From assembly GCA_032191485.1 (NCBI GenBank), contig JAVDOI010000075.1, positions 351,001 to 415,000 of the forward strand: DNA of 64,000 nucleotides, read 5' to 3'. The position numbers and the translations under genes were made by a program. Positions 39,351 through 48,661 of this stretch are shown in pieces. The DNA comes from Leptoclinus maculatus. Lineage: Eukaryota; Chordata; Actinopteri; Perciformes; Stichaeidae. Positions within the stretch are counted from its first letter, which is position 1, and each line of letters begins with the position of its first letter. Below the pieces are notes generated by a model. The model ran no database searches. It worked only from the letters and a program-made list of their open reading frames with translations, and was not told the origin of the DNA.

Positions 39351-40973
39351 CACACACATATATATTTGTGTATCTCTATCCATCATGATGACGGTAGCTA
39401 ACGCTCTCGGTCTGTGTGTGTATATATGTATGTGTATATAAATATATATATGTTTGTGTGTATATATGTATATATTTGTGTATCTCTCACCATCATGATG
39501 ACGGTAGCTAACGCTCTCGGTCTGTGTGTGTATATATGTATGTGTATATAAATATATATATGTTTGTGTGTATATATGTATATATTTGTGTATCTCTATC
39601 CATCATGATGACGGTAGCTAACGCTCTCGGTCTGTGTGTGTATATATGTATGTGTATATAAATATATATATGTTTGTGTGTATATATGTATATATTTGTG
39701 TATCTCTCACCATCATGATGACGGTAGCTAACGCTCTCGGTCTGTGTGTGTATATATGTATGTGTATATAAATATATATATGTTTGTGTGTATATATGTA
39801 TATCTCTCACCATCATGATGACGGTAGCTAACGCTCTCTCTTTAGCACACATGGTCTTCAGCTGTCGACACGGACCAATCAGGAACATGGTGCTGAAACC
39901 AGACAACAGGAGCATGAGGCATGATGGGTAATGTAGTCTGTAGTCCTGTAGTCAGACGGTTGGTTACCTGGCCAGAGCGCTGATGTTTCCCACGCTGTAG
40001 AGGACAGCGAACACAGCGAGGCCAACACGAGGAATCCACAGCAGGCAGCTCCCCTAGGGGGGGGGGGGGGGGGGGGGGGTTACCATGGTTACACACACAC
40101 GGGGGGGGGGGGGGGGATGATCGCCTAGCAACACTCACCAGCACGGAGCACACGATGCCAAGAACGAAGCAGACGATGAAGCCTTTCATACGGGTCCCCC
40201 AGGCCAACGTAGACACATGATTGGCTCTCTGAAGAGGTGACATCATCATCAGCATCGTTTACAAAATAAAAGCTGCTTCCCTTTCACAATAAACTAATTT
40301 CTTTAGATAAATAGTCAGTGTTTCCTTCAGGCTAAAAGAAATATTGACTGTCAGTAAACAAAGTACTGTCAACTTACAGGTACTTGTACCTTACTTTAGT
40401 GTCAGAGTACATAACGTACTTTTACGCTACATTTACTTTTTTAATAAATTATGTTTTATTCAAGATTCAATAAAGTTATTAAAATGAGCTCCGCCTTTAA
40501 ACTGATGAACACATGAATGTAGTACTTTTACTCATATTATTGTAGTACTTTTGATACTAAGTATATTTTGATATAGATGTACTTTTACTAGATTGTTTTG
40601 AATGCAGTAATTTTACTTGGAACAGAAGAGGGAAGTATTTGTATATAAAGTATTTGTACATTATTGGTATTAACACTTTTGAGTATTTTGGTAGTAAATA
40701 TGTAAATAAAAACATTTTAAAAGAACCAGAAACTAGTTAGTATTACTACAACTTCTGATGACGTAACTGTTTCACTCTCCTAGTAGAGAGAAGCTAACGA
40801 GCTAGCGTGCTAACAGGCTAACGAGCTAACGAGCTAACGAGCTAACAGGCTAACGAGCTAAGAGACTAACGATCTAACAGCAGTACCCGGATGTTAACCC
40901 TTACCTCTATGATTCCGGTCCCGTCGTTGTTTCCGTCGTCCTGTCCACTCAGCACCTTCTTTAATTTATCCAT
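36442..40973 (-). CDS. sft2d2: SFT2 domain-containing protein 2, complete, eight coding exons
   Basis: SFT2 proteins are small tetra-spanning Golgi membrane proteins implicated in retrograde endosome-to-Golgi vesicle fusion. Exons: 40905-40973, 40139-40228, 39968-40053, 39811-39892, 37932-37967, 37746-37804, 36733-36762, 36442-36478; total 489 nt (162 aa), phases consistent. The N-terminus M-D-K-L-K-K-V-L-S-G-Q-D and motifs R-M-K-G-F-I-V-C-F, L-Y-S-V-G-N-I-S-A-L-A, M-F-L-I-G-P-C-R-Q-L-K, N-N-G-L-A-L-L-F-C-V-L-Q-F and Y-I-P-F-A-R are family hallmarks. Four hydrophobic segments are visible. SFT2D2 is favoured over SFT2D1 because tbx19 is adjacent, as on human 1q24.2. Exon 4 is followed by five tandem copies of its own 3' end, and exon 6 by a repeat that begins at the donor. 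The exon-3 acceptor tract is almost pure C (about 22 nt). Confidence 0.94.
37150..37745. repeat. 27-33-bp palindromic AT-rich minisatellite in an sft2d2 intron
   Basis: Units of TATATTGTATAAACATATAT plus ATGTATGTT, with added GTGTGTT or GCGTGTT, occur about 20 times. On the minus strand the donor of the exon 37746-37804 reads CTG|GTATAAAAACATACATA, so the repeat begins at the splice site. TTTATA...TATAAA halves within each unit can form hairpins. Confidence 0.9.
38066..38120. repeat. (TA)n microsatellite next to the hAT-like element
   Basis: A TA run flanks the left terminus of the transposon at 38124, and a second run (39270-39345) flanks its right terminus, suggesting insertion into a TA-rich site. 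Confidence 0.85.
38124..39262. mobile_element. hAT-like non-autonomous DNA transposon, about 1.14 kb
   Basis: Termini are CAGGGTATGAAACTAACTC on the left and, reverse complemented, CAGGGTCGGAAACTAACGCT on the right, giving an imperfect inverted repeat of about 17 bp starting CAGGG, the hAT style. Subterminal copies of GGACTAGT or ACTAGTCC recur at both ends. No transposase is recognisable; open frames inside are short. It sits in the sft2d2 intron between exons 4 and 5. Confidence 0.8.
39340..39810. repeat. About 115-bp tandem array containing copies of the sft2d2 exon-4 3' end and donor
   Basis: Each unit holds CATCATGATGACGGTAGCTA plus ACGCTCTC, which on the minus strand is exon-4 coding sequence ending ATCATGATG at the donor. 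Copies start at about 39382, 39490, 39600 and 39709; the real exon edge is at 39811. Two of the four decoys have GTGAGAGATA exactly as in the real donor, and two have GATAGAGATA. Confidence 0.95.
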
Positions 40974-41094
40974 CACCTCCGTTTCTTCCGCTCGTGACTC
41001 CTCCAGAAGCTCCACAGGTGTTTTCAGCCTCAGGTGTCGTTAAAAAGAGTCAACACTTCAACAGGTGCAGCACTTCCGCCTGCAGTACCGCCTC

Positions 41095-41125
41095 CGACCG
41101 CAGCGCGAGCAGAGGGGGCGCTGTT
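41095..41125. promoter_or_regulatory. CTCF-like motif upstream of sft2d2
   Basis: GCAGAGGGGGCGCTG at about 41109-41123 matches the AGGGGGCGC core of vertebrate CTCF sites, in a GC-rich stretch about 130 bp upstream of the sft2d2 start codon. Prediction from motif only. Confidence 0.4.
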
Positions 41126-41347
41126 TCCTCCTCAGACAGAGCCACTCAAAACTAGACTTTATTCTGCTTCTTTTATTTATTTAAACATTATTTTATGAGA
41201 CTTTCATTTCAAACCTACTCACATTTTAAATCAAGTTTTATTAAGAATTTAAACACTTTTTTCTCCAACGCGTACAATCAAACTTTATTGAAAAATATGA
41301 ACAACTAAAGCAGGTTGAATTGTAAAAATAAAGTCAGTTTGGTAAAA

Positions 41348-41388
<41 letters not shown>

Positions 41389-41527
41389 CACACACAAACA
41401 AACACACACAGGTGAGGTTACCATGGTTTCAGCTTATATATATTTACTACATGAATTCGTCTCAGTGTGATGACGTCATCAGTGTGATGACGTCACTGGG
41501 TACGTTTGATGACGTAACGGTCCCTCC

Positions 41528-43597
41528 TCAGGGGACTCTGACCCGGGTGGAGCTCCAGTAGTCCGGCTGAGGGACGGAGACCTGAACGTGACACGTAGGA
41601 CACGAGTGTTTCCTCCATAACCTCTCCTCTATACACTGAGAGACAGACAGGTAGAGAGACAGACAGGGAGGGGGAGAGAGAGAGAGACAGGTAGAGGGGG
41701 GGGAGAGAGAGAGAGAGACAGGTTGAGAGACAGACAGGGAGAGAGACAGAGAGAGAGAGACAGACAGGGAGGGGGAGAGAGAGAGACAGACAGGGAGGGG
41801 GAGAGAGAGAGAGACAGGTAGGGGGGGAGAGAGAGAGAGAGAGACAGGTTGAGAGACAGACAGACAGGGGGAGAGAGAGAGAGACAGGTTGAGAGACAGA
41901 CAGGGAGAGAGACAGAGAGAGAGAGACAGACAGGGAGGGGGAGAGAGAGAGAGACAGGTAGGGGGGGAGAGAGAGAGAGAGACAGGTTGAGAGACAGACA
42001 GGGAGAGAGACAGAGAGAGAGAGAGAGACAGGTTGAGAGACAGACAGGGAGAGAGACAGAGAGAGAGAGACAGACAGGGAGGGGGGGAGAGAGAGAGAGA
42101 CAGGTTGAGAGACAGACAGGGAGAGAGACAGAGAGAGAGAGACAGACAGGGAGGGGGGGAGAGAGAGAGACAGGTTGAGAGACAGACAGGGAGAGAGACA
42201 GAGAGAGAAAGACAGACAGGGAGGGGGGGGAGAGATGGAGGGAGAGACAGGTAGAGAGACAGACAGGGAGGGGGGGAAGAGAGAGACGGAGGGAGAGACA
42301 GACAGACAGGGAGAGACAGGTAGAGAGACAGACAGGGGGGGGAGACAGACAGGGAGAGAGACAGAGAGAGAAAGACAGACAGGGAGGGGGGGAGAGATGG
42401 AGGGAGAGACAGGTAGAGAGACAGACAGGGAGGGGGGGAAGAGAGAGACGGAGGGAGAGACAGACAGACAGGGAGAGACAGGTAGAGAGACAGACAGACA
42501 GGGGGGGAGAGAGAGAGAGACGGAGGGAGAGCGAGACAGACAGGGAGAGACAGGTAGAGAGACAGACAGGGAGGGGGGGGGGGAGAGGGGGGGAGAGAGA
42601 GAGACGGAGGGAGAGCGAGACAGACAGACAGGTAGAGAGACAGAGAGATAGACAGAGATAAGTACACATTTGAGGTACTTGTACTTTACTTTACTTGAGT
42701 ATTTTCTGTGTGTATATGTATATGAATACCTCTCTATGGAAGGTGTGTGAACACTCCAGTTCTCTCGTTCCTCCGGCTCCTCGACTCAACTCATGATGAC
42801 AGATGAGACACACACTGTAGGCATCACTCTGTAACACACACATATACACACACAGACACACACCGTTAGCCGTTAGCTTAGCATAAAGACTAGAACCCCG
42901 TAAACTGTGTCTTTTTAAAGAGTTATTAAAAGGTTGGTTTCCTGCTTAGTTCTCTCATTTTTGTTTGTATGATTCATCTGTTAGCCGTTAGCTTAGCATA
43001 AAGTATTTCTACCCACCAATGACATGACGTTGCGTCTCCTGAACTGGCTCCGCCTCTCAGGGGGCGTGACCTCGGGGATTGTGGGTATGAGGGAGGAGCG
43101 TCGCTCGGGGGCGGCGGCCTCCTGAAGGAGACGACGGGAGGAGGAGCGATGGAGGAGAACCCTCGCTGTTACTGGAGGACTGGTGGAGCGGAGGTGAGAC
43201 AGGTGCATGGAGGACAGGGTGGCCTGGAGACAGACAGACAGACAGACTGTTATTCACATAGACATTAAATCAGTTTAATTCCAAAATGGCCGACATAAAG
43301 ACATAGTTGTCTTACAGGACACGGTAGAGACGCTCGTCTGTCCATCGTCCTTCTGACCGGAGGATCCAATTGGCTCTCAGCTCTTCCTCCCTCCTCTCCT
43401 CCCTCCTTCTCCTCTTCCTCCTTCTCTTCCTCCTCCGTCTTCTTCTGACTCTTCCCTCCTCTGTAGCGCTGCATCCAGGCATTGAAGATGCGTCCATCTT
43501 CCTCTTCCTCCTTGTCACCTTCCTCCTCCTCCTCTTCCTCCTCTACTCTCAGAGGACTCTGGTCTGAGAACACATCGTCTTCTTCTTCTGAAGCCAT
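41528..43597 (-). CDS. Small RING-H2 finger protein, four coding exons
   Basis: Exons: 43316-43597, 43017-43223, 42730-42828, 41528-41635; total 696 nt (231 aa), all introns phase 0. Residues 1-94 are strongly acidic with long Glu runs and contain F-N-A-W-M-Q-R-Y and R-R-A-S-L-P-C-P. The middle is Ser/Arg/Pro-rich. The last two exons encode a RING-H2: C-L-I-C, a 17-residue spacer, C-S-H-x-x-H-x-x-C, ten residues, then C-P-T-C, all eight ligands present. The RING pattern implies E3 ubiquitin ligase activity, but no substrate or partner is suggested. The W-M and R-x-S-L-P-C-P pair recalls LNP1 (leukemia NUP98 fusion partner 1), which I recall as lacking a RING, so this link is weak. I do not recognise the gene by name. 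Confidence 0.8.
41640..42660. repeat. Polypurine GAGACAGACAGGGAGG minisatellite in the RING-gene intron
   Basis: About 1 kb of almost pure purine (broken by C of GACAGACAGG) fills the intron between the RING-encoding exons. On the minus strand it supplies the polypyrimidine tract, and repeats reading CTGTCTGTCTCTCAA closely mimic the true acceptor CTGTCTGTCTCTCAG. Long frames on either strand are artefacts. Confidence 0.93.
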
Positions 43598-43614
43598 TGT
43601 GAGGCACTAACAGC

Positions 43615-44400
43615 TAGCTTATTATACTTCAATAGCAAAAACACTAATGCTATGCTAGGCTAAGTTATAGCTAGGCTAAGGAAAAGCTAGGCTAATTTAC
43701 AGCTAGGCTAAGTTGTATTTAGGCTAAGTCACAGCTAGGCTAAGTTGTATTTAGGCTAAGTTACAGCTAGGCTAAGTTTTATTTAGGCTAAGTCACAGCT
43801 AAGCTAGGTTACAGCGAGGCTAAGTTATATTTAGGCTAAGTTATAGCGAGACAACATTTTATTAAGGCTAAGTTACAGCTAGCCTAAGTTTTATTCAGGC
43901 TAAGTTATAGCTAGGCTAATAAAAAGCTAGGCTAAGTTACAACTAGGCTATGTTACAGCTAGGCTAAGTGTTATTTAGGCTAAGTTATAGCCAGGCTAAT
44001 TTACAACAAAAAAACTAATTTACAATCAAGCTAGGTTTCGTCCAAATTAGCTAAATTACAACTACACTTAAGCCAAGCTAATTTACGGCTAATTTATAGC
44101 TACAGCCAGGCTAACTTATAGGCTAGCCAGGGAGATTATAAACAAGATACATTACAGCTGAAACTAATGTTAAATCACAGTCAAGCTAATTATTACAACC
44201 AGCCTAACTACAGTATAACACAAGAAAATCAAAGCTAAGCTAACTTAGCAGCTAGTTAAAGCTATGAAGCTAAGCTAAATAGATTCAACCAAACCTAAAC
44301 TAGAGATATTTTATCTCCAGGTTGAGTCACAGGCTAAAATAAAGAAGTTAAATGAGCTAACAACAGGTTAAATTAGGCTAACTATGAAGCTAAGCTAGCA
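43615..44400. repeat. Degenerate GCTAGGCTAAGTTACA tandem repeat upstream of the RING gene
   Basis: Units of about 18 bp (AGCTAGGCTAAGTTACAG, ATTTAGGCTAAGTTATAG) decay gradually toward the right. No coding content. A 69-codon frame at 44519-44728 with a hydrophobic start has no exon context. Confidence 0.75.
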
Positions 44401-44879
44401 GCAGTTAGCATTTAGCAGCTAAGAGGAGGACAGCAGGGACTCGAGGATCAGAGGACGAAGGCGGACAGACGGGTTCTCTGAGATCAGAAGTGTTGATTCT
44501 CAGATCCTCAGATTCAAAATGAAGCTTCTTCTTCTTTTCTCCTCGTTTGTGGTAGTCCTCCTCGTTTCTTCTTCTTTTCCTCCTCGTTTCTTCTTCTCTG
44601 CTTCTCGTTCAGACTCAGATCTGTTAATCCGTTTACTGGAGATCAGCAGGAGATTATTCTGGTTCACTGGATCTGAGACAGCTGAGAGCTTTAAATACTA
44701 CGTGTATTTATATACTACATGTATTTAAAACATAATGTATTTAAATACTACATGTATTCAGTACATGTTATTCGTGAAAGTTACACTTACTGAAGTGTTG
44801 TACTTTTTTCACAGGTACTTGTACTTTACTTAGACCGTACTTACTTACACCCAAAAGCAGTATAAACATTCAGTATAAA

Positions 44880-45690
44880 AACACCCAAAACATGATGACG
44901 TTGACAAAGTGTAAATAAAGTATTCTGACGTTGACAAAGTGTAAATAAAGTATTCTGACCTTGACAAAGTGTAAATAAAGTATTCTGACCTTGACAAAGT
45001 GTAAATAAAGTATTCTGACCTTGACAAAGTGTAAATAAAGTTTTATGATGACGTTGACAAAGTGTAAATAAAGTATTCTGACGTTGACAAAGTGTAAATA
45101 AAGTTTTATGATGACGTTGACAAAGTGTAAATAAAGTATTATGACGTTGACAAAGTGTAAATAAAGTTTTATGATGACGTTGACAAAGTGTAAATAAAGT
45201 ATTATGACGTTGACAAAGTGTAAATAAAGTATTATGACGTTGACAAAGTGTAAATAAAGTTTTATGATGACGTTGACAAAGTGTAAATAAAGTATTATGA
45301 CGTTGACAAAGTGTAAATAAAGTTTTATGATGACGTTGACAAAGTGTAAATAAAGTTTTATGATGACGTTGACAAAGTGTAAATAAAGTTTTATGATGAC
45401 GTTGACAAAGTGTAAATAAAGTTTTATGATGACGTTGACAAAGTGTAAATAAAGTTTTATGATGACGTTGACAAAGTGTAAATAAAGTTTTATGATGACG
45501 TTGACAAAGTGTAAATAAAGTTTTATGATGACGTTGACAAAGTGTAAATAAAGTATTATGACGTTGACAAAGTGTAAATAAAGTTTTATGATGACGTTGA
45601 CAAAGTGTAAATAAAGTTTTATGATGACGTTGACAAAGTGTAAATAAAGTTTTATGATGACGTTGACAAAGTGTAAATAAAGTTTTGCTG
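44880..45690. repeat. 27/30-bp minisatellite with AATAAA in every unit
   Basis: The unit is GACGTTGACAAAGTGTAAAT then AAAGTATTAT or AAAGTTTTATGAT, about 28 copies. Every copy contains AAATAAAG, a plus-strand poly(A)-signal hexamer, often followed by a T-rich stretch. No plus-strand gene is recognised immediately upstream. Confidence 0.93.
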
Positions 45691-46175
45691 CAGCCACCAC
45701 CCATAGTGTTGGTGGGAGGAGAGGAGCACTGATGTAAGTTGATATTGCTGCATCATTGTGTAATCATTCTATACATGTTCATTGTGTGTCTTTTAAAACC
45801 AAAGACAATTTTCCAAAGTTCCTAATAATTCCTAATTCACTAACAGGAGGCCAGTCCAGACGATGAGGAGACTGTGTCGGCGTTCTCCGGTGATGTGGTA
45901 AAAGCAAGCTGTGGAAACTAAGACTCCTATCCAACTCACTCCTTGTGAGTGGTACTTGGACTACATCAATGCATTCCTTTAGACCACGGCCTGATCCGCC
46001 TGATCCGCCGGAGCCCGGCCCCTCTCACTCTGCTGGGACTGGGGATAGGTTGTAACTGAACTGAAAGTCTTATTTCTTGTGCAGCTTCATTTACAGGCTG
46101 ACCACTAGAGGACAAATAAAGGCTTTCTTCTACAACATGGTTCTCCTAAATTATTCTTGAACATGTTCCTCTATT
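45691..46175. other. Intergenic, nothing recognised
   Basis: Unique-looking sequence without exon, RNA or repeat signal that I can support. Confidence 0.5.
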
Positions 46176-46745
46176 CAGAATCAGAATTCATTTTATTGCC
46201 ACGTATACTCTCATATACAGGACATTGACTTGGTGATTTCAGAGCATGGGACATAGACAACAATATATATGTACAAGTAAATAGAATACAAATAAGGGTA
46301 ATAGTAAAGACAAATAATCAAAACAAGTATTACAGTATTAGCATACTGTGCACGAGCAAGTGTCAACAACATAGCTATACATGATGTGTTGAATGAAACT
46401 AAAGTGCAAACTGCAGTGCATTGTGTGCGGGGGACCCTGAGTCAGTGTGTGTGGGGGGGGGGGGGGAGATAGATAGATAGATAGAAACTTTATTTATCCC
46501 CAGGGGGAAATTTGTTTGTAGCAGCAGCAACTAGATACTGTTCAGGTGGCGAGAGGTTTTGGTTTTAATGGACCGGAACCTTTTGCCGGATGGGAGTCTC
46601 TGGAAGAGGTGGTGGCCGGGATGGGAAGGGTCAGCAATGATCCTGCCTGCTCTCTTGCTGGTCCTGGAGTGGAACAGGTCTGGGAGGGACGGCAGGTCTG
46701 CAGTCTACCAGACGGTGATTGATGAGGTGAGGATGGACTATTAAT
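46176..46745. repeat. Retroposon-like dispersed repeat fragments
   Basis: Two fragments: CAGAATCAGAATTCATTTTA at 46179 onward and GAAACTTTATTTATCCCCAG at about 46484 onward, preceded by a poly-G run and (GATA)n. Both phrases are common at the ends of teleost interspersed repeats. The following block (46540-46740) reads like part of the same family. I cannot name it from sequence alone. Confidence 0.5.
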
Positions 46746-46866
46746 GGGTAACTTCAAAGCAAAGAGGGTGGCAAACCATATACCCATTAACCATATAAAT
46801 GAAACATGCAAACATAAAGAGAAAAACATGAAATGAGTCCAACATTACCCAAAGTCATCTGAACAC

Positions 46867-48012
46867 CTAACTAAAATGATGGTGGGCAATTCTGTCCCTT
46901 GCAGCCGGTCCGGTCTGCTCATCCAAGTGGACTGGCTCTAGGTCATCCTCAGGATGGTCCATGATGACTGGGACCCTCTGCTTCCTGATGGTAGCCACAT
47001 TGTGGAGCACTGCACAAGCCACAGTGATGTCACATGCCCCGTCTGGTGCCACCCGCTGCCCCCGCAGACACGTGAATCTGGCCTTCGGTTGGCCGAAGGT
47101 CATTTCGATCCGGGCTCTCGTTCGAGCAGGAGCCCCGTTGAAACGGGCTCGAGGGCCCGGTGCTGGCTCTGCATAGGGGGTCATGAGGTAGGGCTTGCAG
47201 GCATAACCCCCGTCTCCAATTAGGAGTCCATCGTAGTGACCTAGTATATGATATGTACAATGTTAGATCACCTCTACATAAAATAAGCAATTTCTGAATG
47301 ACATGAGATCTGCTGTACCTTGCTCCAAGCTGTGGCACAGTGTAGACTCTCGAACATTCTGGAGTCGTGGACGGAGCCCGGCCACTCGGCCTCAACATTG
47401 GTAATGAGGCAGGTGGAGTCACAGATCATCTAAGTCATGGGTATTGTACAGTAACATGGGTAGCCTACAGCAGGCAATTGCAAGGTCCATGACCCCTATT
47501 GTCAAAGACATACGATTGTTTTTATAGCAATGTAATTTGAGGAAAATGATGTCATAAGTACCTGCACATTAATGCTGTGAAAGCCTTTTCGATTGACAAA
47601 ATCTGCCTCGTTTGGGCCATGCTCGGCTGTGTGTTCACCATGTCTGACTCCAGAAGGTCTTGTTCATCAATGATTCCTTGTCGGTATCGATAGCGCTCGT
47701 ACAGGAAGTCATCGTGATGGGATAACGGATCTTGGTGATCTGGAAGAACTCTCTCCTATAAAACACTAATCTAACTAATATCGCTCCTTCATCAGTGGGA
47801 TGAGGAAGGAGATGACATGTTTTCCGGGGGAGTGGTGAACTTATCCAGCTTCCTTCAGTGAGCTGCTCTGGAGCAGGTTCAAGCTTATGGATGTGTTGCT
47901 ATGGTGATTTTGCCAAACTTGCTTCGTGGAACCGAAAAGCCTGACTTATGTAATCTCATCCTGAAAATGATCCGGTTAACTCAGTTAGCCACGTACGAGG
48001 AACGGGGCCCAG
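46867..48012 (-). mobile_element. PIF/Harbinger transposon with decayed HARBI1-like transposase
   Basis: Minus-strand pieces in order: D-D-F-L-Y-E-R-Y-R (about 47700), N-E-A-D-F-V-N-R-K-G-F-H-S-I-N-V-Q (about 47620-47570), M-I-C-D-S-T-C (exon 47319-47429), and G-D-G-G-Y-A-C-K-P-Y through I-E-M-T-F-G to V-A-C-A-V-L-H-N (from 47240 down to 46867). The D, D and E of the DDE nuclease are all recognisable and two introns keep good splice sites. The N-terminal part is collapsed: D-F-L-Y-E-R-Y-R is joined to the catalytic part without the expected intervening helices, and the frame changes there. The right end (47930-48012) has the Harbinger-style terminus with GAAAAGCCTGACTTATG and CACGTACGAGGAACGGGGCC. 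The left terminus was not located. Confidence 0.75.
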
Positions 48013-48661
48013 GTCTTAGCTCTTCATGAACCAACAGGGGTGGGCGGGGCTTACCACGAGAGACCGAACCTCCAGATGCAGCCAATCGCAGTCACCTGGT
48101 AGGACGTAAAGCCACGCCCCGTTTACAGACCTCTCACCAGACTGCTGTTGTATGTCTCTGGTTTTAAGGCTCAGTGTTGTCATGTTTATTTACTTATTAT
48201 ACAAGTCTTTTCTCATTTTAATTCAAGACGAGTTCAAGCTTTTAATTAGCTGAAACATTTATACTATTATTGACTGAAATTACTTTGATGTTTTTATATT
48301 AAATTAGTTTTTTCTCCACTTTGTATTTGTGTTATTTTATGATGTTTGGTCTTGTGGATCTTTTTAAAGTTTTAATTAAAGGAAAAAAAAGTGACTTTTT
48401 GACTTTTATTTTCTCACCACACGATGTTTCACAGCATCAACACAAACTCATAAACAAGTACAAATATGTGTACTTATGAGTACTACTGAGTAACATGAGG
48501 TGAAGGTGATTGATTATTGATCAGGTTTAGTATTTGGTGGTGAAGCTTCATGAGGGAACCTCATCTCTCTTCTGGAAGACAAAGAAAAGAGAGCAGCTGT
48601 TTTAATGTGTGTGTGAGTGTGTGTGAGTGTGTGTGAGTGTGTGTGAGTGTGTGTACCTGTC
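48013..48661. other. tspan7 3' UTR and downstream spacer
   Basis: The 3' UTR of tspan7 runs leftward from 48661. Its poly(A) signal is probably the minus-strand AATAAAAG at about 48401-48408. A short GTGTGTGA repeat lies at 48606-48655. Confidence 0.5.

Noticed and set aside
44519..44728. Possible secreted peptide starting M-K-L-L-L-L-F-S-S
   Set aside because: Hydrophobic start arises from CTT/TTC-rich low-complexity DNA; no promoter, splice site or conserved tail.
44841..45704. 287-codon frame with repeated L-F-T-L-C-Q-R-H
   Set aside because: Minus-strand translation of the AATAAA-bearing minisatellite; no homologue or exon signals.
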